Of a stretch of 16,287 bases of DNA, positions 12,257 through 16,287 are shown one piece after another. How positions within the stretch are numbered: position 1 is the first letter of the stretch; each line of letters starts with the position of its first letter. Source of the stretch: Flavobacteriales bacterium (GTDB taxonomy: Bacteria; Bacteroidota; Bacteroidia; Flavobacteriales_D; Sanyastnellaceae); NCBI GenBank assembly GCA_030728235.1, contig JANRAA010000205.1, positions 4,435-20,721 on the forward strand, in the 5' to 3' direction. A program made the translations under genes and the position numbers. The notes below the pieces were generated by a model, which was not told where the DNA came from, searched no databases, and worked only from the letters and a program-made list of their open reading frames with translations.

Positions 12257-13456
12257 TTACTTGGTTGATACTATCCGATGGGTGCTCACGCGAGAACCAT
12301 CTTGAACAACAACGAGGTACAAGCCCGATGCAGGAAAAGCATCCAATGTACAATTCAGGTAACCCGATCCAAGCTTTTTATTGGATATCAAAGTTCCATT
12401 CAGGGCGTAGACACTGATTTCAGGATTTGAAAGCATCGTTTTGGATGTTAGACGTGCCTCTCCATTTGGTAACAGTTGCACATCGATGCCGAAAGGATCG
12501 TTTATAGATTCGCTTACAAAGTCGGTTCCTGGTGTAAACTCCCACAATTGGTTTGACGGGAAATTACCACCACTTGTGGTTTGTTCACCGAATACGAGGT
12601 ATCCTTTTTCACCAATTGTAAAAACCGATGCATTGGCAATTCGATCTGCAGGAAGCAACGCGTCAGGTATCCACGTATTGGTTGATTCATTGTAAGAAAA
12701 GAGTTGTTTTCCACCGAAGGTGCCACCACCGGTGTTGTACACAAATCCTGTTTCACTTACTGCTGTTGCACTTGCCTGATCTGCATTTGGAGAAATACTC
12801 GCAATTTCTGTCCATTCATCGCTTACAGGATCGTATTGCCACCAATCACCAAAGACACCACCAAAAACGCCCATGCCCATACCGAGATATCCCTTGCCAT
12901 TAGCTGAGAATGAGCATTGCGCTCTGCGGTCGGCACCAGGAAAAGGGGCAACCTGACCCCATGTTTCAGTTGTAGCGTTAAATGCATAGACGTTGTTAGT
13001 GCCGTTTTCTGGTCCGATGTAAAACGTGTCGTCGATAACGAAGCCATGCGAAAAGGCGAAACCAATACCTGGGACATCTGGTTTTTGCTCCCATTCGCCC
13101 AATTCAGGCAAATACTCATAAACAGATGTTGTGAATTGAATGAACGGAGATCCAAAGGCAAAGAAAATGCGCTCTCCAATTGTAAATGCCGTGATGCCTT
13201 CTCGCACTCCACCTGGGTAGTTCGGAATCTGTGTCCACACCCCCGTTGCAGCCTCGTACTGGTACATATCGCTCACCTGGTTGTTGAGTCCTGAAAACTG
13301 CAAACGTCCACAACCCGCAAAACCATGTGTTGAATTACCCGTGGCAGCAGCCCAAAATCTACCTGCAGCTGGCACAGAATCCAATTGCAGCCATGTCGCT
13401 TGTCCGTAACCCATTAAAGCCGTTAAAAGCACCCCCAAAGTGAAAATAATTCGCAT
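12257..13456 (-). CDS. Kelch-type beta-propeller protein with T9SS-like C-terminal domain
   Basis: A 399-residue secreted protein. The start (ATG 13456-13454) gives a signal peptide MRIIFTLGVLLTALMGYG then Q. The longer frame from 13492 adds only a non-hydrophobic stretch. Six Kelch-like blades are suggested by evenly spaced Trp motifs at residues 23, 74, 122, 166, 215 and 262. Each is followed by a hydrophobic-x-Pro turn such as IPNYPG, KPDVPG and VAPFPG. Residues about 322-399 resemble a type A T9SS domain (ISVYALNGTLI, LDAFPASGLYLVVVQDG, HRIVSTK), but the usual YPNP opening is replaced by LLPNGEA. Kelch propellers usually bind proteins or sugars; no enzyme residues are seen. The gene is transcribed away from the YjbR-family gene and convergent with the deacetylase gene. 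The ligand is unknown. Confidence 0.83.
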   Translation of the reverse strand: MRIIFTLGVLLTALMGYGQATWLQLDSVPAAGRFWAAATGNSTHGFAGCGRLQFSGLNNQVSDMYQYEAATGVWTQIPNYPGGVREGITAFTIGERIFFAFGSPFIQFTTSVYEYLPELGEWEQKPDVPGIGFAFSHGFVIDDTFYIGPENGTNNVYAFNATTETWGQVAPFPGADRRAQCSFSANGKGYLGMGMGVFGGVFGDWWQYDPVSDEWTEIASISPNADQASATAVSETGFVYNTGGGTFGGKQLFSYNESTNTWIPDALLPADRIANASVFTIGEKGYLVFGEQTTSGGNFPSNQLWEFTPGTDFVSESINDPFGIDVQLLPNGEARLTSKTMLSNPEISVYALNGTLISNKKLGSGYLNCTLDAFPASGLYLVVVQDGSRVSTHRIVSTK

Positions 13457-13471
13457 GTGATTTGTTTTCGG

Positions 13472-13502
13472 CAAAGAACCGAAACCACCCATGCGCCTGC
13501 AA
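13472..13502 (-). promoter_or_regulatory. Candidate promoter of the Kelch-protein gene
   Basis: On the minus strand, TTG (13502-13500), a 20-base spacer and GTTCTTTG (13479-13472) resemble the TTG/TAnnTTTG promoter, with the first two bases of the -7 box changed. The ATG is 15 bases downstream. An inverted repeat TTTCGG/CCGAAA (13466-13471 and 13479-13484) brackets the box. Confidence 0.42.
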
Positions 13503-13564
13503 TAGAACTTTTGTTACAAAATGAACATCCAAACCAACTGCACACAGCAGATACAAGAATTGCA

Positions 13565-13572
13565 TACATTTG
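13565..13572 (+). promoter_or_regulatory. -7 promoter box of the YjbR-family gene
   Basis: TACATTTG matches TAnnTTTG exactly and lies 15 bases before the GTG at 13588. No TTG is present at the usual distance; ACTG at 13537-13540 is the nearest partial match. It overlaps the TTG triplet at 13570 that could be mistaken for a start codon. Confidence 0.55.
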
Positions 13573-13587
13573 AAAAAACCAGTGTCT

Positions 13588-13938
13588 GTGGCAACCATCA
13601 CATATCTCAGAAATCTCTGTCTTTCGTTGCCTGAAGCAACCGAAGTACCTCATTTCGAGAACACCTCGTATCGGGTAAAGAAAAAGATTTTTGCAACGTA
13701 CAATCCGGTTACGAACCTGGCGTGTGTTAAGCTCAATGAGGTTGACCAGTCGGCATTTTCGGCGTTTGATGCAAGCATCGTGTATCCTGTGCCGAACAAA
13801 TGGGGCAAGCAAGGGTGGACGCTTATTGACCTCGAAAAAGTGCATGATGACGTGTTGAAAGATGCTGTAGAAACTGCATTTTGCACGGTGGCGCCAGCAA
13901 AGATTGTGGCAGCATACAAACAAAACTCAGATCAATAG
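13588..13938 (+). CDS. MmcQ/YjbR family protein
   Basis: A 116-residue cytoplasmic protein of the YjbR/MmcQ family (CyaY-like fold, often annotated as DNA-binding, with weak functional evidence). Recognised stretches are CLSLPEATEVPHFE, YRVKKKIFATYN, ACVKLNEVDQSAF, YPVPNKWGKQGWT and the C-terminal TVAPAKIVAAYK. There is no ATG between the in-frame TGA at 13522 and the conserved region. TTG 13570 would give six more residues but forms part of the promoter box TACATTTG and so is probably not transcribed. GTG 13588 gives MATITYLRNLCLSLPE, which fits the start I recall for relatives; GTG 13582 is also possible. The gene stands alone, divergent from the Kelch gene. Its stop is followed 13 bases later by copy 2 of the dispersed hairpin. 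Confidence 0.82.
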   Translation: MATITYLRNLCLSLPEATEVPHFENTSYRVKKKIFATYNPVTNLACVKLNEVDQSAFSAFDASIVYPVPNKWGKQGWTLIDLEKVHDDVLKDAVETAFCTVAPAKIVAAYKQNSDQ

Positions 13939-13951
13939 CCGCGATGCTTTC

Positions 13952-13970
13952 ACATCCGTGCCGCTGGCAC
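13952..13970 (+). repeat. Dispersed hairpin element, copy 2 (after the YjbR-family gene)
   Basis: ACATCCGTGCCGCTGGCAC lies 13 bases after the YjbR stop codon, in the same orientation as that gene. The stem is CGTGCC/GGCACG, 6 bp when 13957 and 13971 are included, with a GCT loop. It differs from copy 1 (9094-9112, minus) at two positions that pair with each other in the stem. Confidence 0.65.
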
Positions 13971-13985
13971 GAGAAAAAGAGAAAT

Positions 13986-14015
13986 AAAAAAGGCGATTCA
14001 GAAGAACCGCCTTTT
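13986..14015 (-). terminator. Intrinsic terminator of the sdh genes
   Basis: On the minus strand, a 12-bp stem AAAAGGCGGTTC/GAATCGCCTTTT (14015-14004 with 13999-13988) closes a four-base loop, with one G-U pair. T-rich sequence follows. The equivalent plus-strand stem has an A-C mismatch at the G-U position, so the structure favours minus-strand termination. It may still serve the YjbR gene weakly. Confidence 0.8.
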
Positions 14016-14034
14016 CAGTATCGTAAAAGAGATA

Positions 14035-14787
14035 TTATTTATCGGGATTGACTGATGCGCGAAGGTATTCGCGGTTCAGGCGTGCGATGTTTTCGAGGGA
14101 GATTTCTTTTGGACATTCAACTTCACAAGCGCCTGTGTTGGTGCAGTTACCGAATCCTTCTTTGTCCATTTGCTCAACCATGTGCAGCGCGCGGGTAGCA
14201 CGTTCTGGGTCGCCCTGTGGCAAGAGCGCCAATTGCGACACCTTGGCAGAAACGAAGAGCATAGCCGAAGAGTTTTTACACGTAGCAACGCATGCTCCGC
14301 AGCCAATGCAGGTTGCAGCATCGAAAGCCTTGTCTGCATCGTCTTTCGGAATAGGCAATGAGTTAGCATCTTGCGTGTTCCCAGAGGTGTTTACCGACAC
14401 ATAACCGCCAGCTTGAATGATGCGGTCGAAGGCAGAGCGATCGGTCACCAAATCTTTGATAACTGGAAAAGCTGCTGCGCGCCAAGGCTCGATGTAGATG
14501 GTATCGCCATCGTTGAACGTGCGCATGTGCAGCTGACATGTGGTGATGCCGCGACCGGGGCCGTGCGCTTCGCCATTGATGAACATGCTGCAACTTCCAC
14601 AAATCCCTTCACGGCAGTCGTGATCGAAAGCCACCGGGTCTTTTCCTTCAACAATGATTTGGTCGTTCAACACGTCCATCATTTCGAGAAATGACATATC
14701 AGGTGAGATATCTTTTACTTGGTACGATTCCAATCGACCCTTGTCGTTAGCACCGTTTTGTCTCCAAACTTTGAGAGTAAGATTCAT
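14035..14787 (-). CDS. sdhB: Succinate dehydrogenase/fumarate reductase iron-sulfur subunit
   Basis: A 250-residue electron-transfer subunit of respiratory complex II. It passes electrons from the flavoprotein to the quinone, presumably menaquinone in this phylum, on the cytoplasmic face of the inner membrane. The N-terminal ferredoxin-type domain carries the 2Fe-2S ligands Cys58, Cys63, Cys66 and Cys84 (DCREGICGSC then TTC). The C-terminal domain carries CIGCGACVATC (Cys160, 163, 166, 170) and CTNTGACEVECP (Cys215, 221, 225), the ligands of the 4Fe-4S and 3Fe-4S clusters. Length and motifs are complete. It starts 21 bases after the sdhA stop, so the two are one operon, and the terminator at 13986-14015 follows it. 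The cytochrome b subunit gene would be expected upstream of sdhA, outside the window. Confidence 0.95.
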   Translation of the reverse strand: MNLTLKVWRQNGANDKGRLESYQVKDISPDMSFLEMMDVLNDQIIVEGKDPVAFDHDCREGICGSCSMFINGEAHGPGRGITTCQLHMRTFNDGDTIYIEPWRAAAFPVIKDLVTDRSAFDRIIQAGGYVSVNTSGNTQDANSLPIPKDDADKAFDAATCIGCGACVATCKNSSAMLFVSAKVSQLALLPQGDPERATRALHMVEQMDKEGFGNCTNTGACEVECPKEISLENIARLNREYLRASVNPDK

Positions 14788-14808
14788 ACCACTTCAGTGT
14801 TGTGCAGC

Positions 14809-16287
<1,479 letters not shown>

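Noticed and set aside
12248..12258. AAACG-T-CGTTT as a terminator between the deacetylase and Kelch genes
   Set aside because: The one-base loop and five-base arms cannot form a useful hairpin, and no T run follows.
13423..13923. Minus-strand open frame of 166 codons opposite the YjbR-family gene
   Set aside because: It lies fully antisense to a recognised conserved gene, has Cys/His/Arg-rich shadow composition and no family resemblance.

Overview
The window looks like a chromosomal segment from a Bacteroidota, most likely marine Flavobacteriales of the Cryomorphaceae/Schleiferiaceae kind. That placement is an inference from gene content. The support is: three proteins ending in type IX secretion (T9SS) C-terminal domains, the Bacteroidota promoter element TAnnTTTG in front of several genes, a CarboxypepD-regulatory-like TonB-dependent receptor, the HYC_CC_PP/HMA metal gene set, and a two-gene sdhA-sdhB arrangement on the minus strand. 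No rRNA, tRNA, CRISPR array, insertion sequence or phage gene is visible. No gene-free stretch exceeds about 140 bases.

Layout. Bases 1-315 are the 3' end of a DNA polymerase III alpha-like gene. A 60-residue stand-alone LuxR-type DNA-binding protein (399-581) follows, and 15 bases later comes a 1620-residue secreted protein (597-5459). This protein has four tandem beta-helix-type repeats, a PPC-like domain and a C-terminal pair of dockerin/EF-hand-like calcium loops. After two hairpins comes a 265-residue T9SS cargo protein (5588-6385), which ends at a bidirectional terminator. Bases 6434-9517 on the minus strand form a three-gene metal operon: HYC_CC_PP protein, HMA protein with a His/Asp tail, then a TonB-dependent receptor. 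Diverging from it on the plus strand is a vanadium-dependent haloperoxidase with a T9SS tail (9657-11192). Then come a polysaccharide deacetylase (11306-12244) and, convergent with it, a Kelch-propeller T9SS protein (12257-13456, minus). A YjbR-family protein (13588-13938) follows. The right edge holds sdhB and most of sdhA (14035-16287, minus).

How the genes fit together. Most of the window encodes envelope and extracellular functions: an adhesin-like giant with a small candidate regulator, metal binding and uptake at the outer membrane, an exported haloperoxidase, a carbohydrate deacetylase and surface propeller proteins. The dnaE-like gene, the YjbR gene and the sdh genes are housekeeping. 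Six of the signal peptides place Gln at the predicted +1 position.

The most unusual observations are three. First, a 19-base hairpin is present just after the stop codons of two unrelated genes (9094-9112 minus, 13952-13970 plus) and differs only by one compensatory base-pair change. Second, the giant protein ends in dockerin-like calcium loops where neighbouring cargo proteins carry a T9SS domain. Third, the metal operon has the receptor start codon embedded in the codons for the His/Asp tail of the HMA protein.
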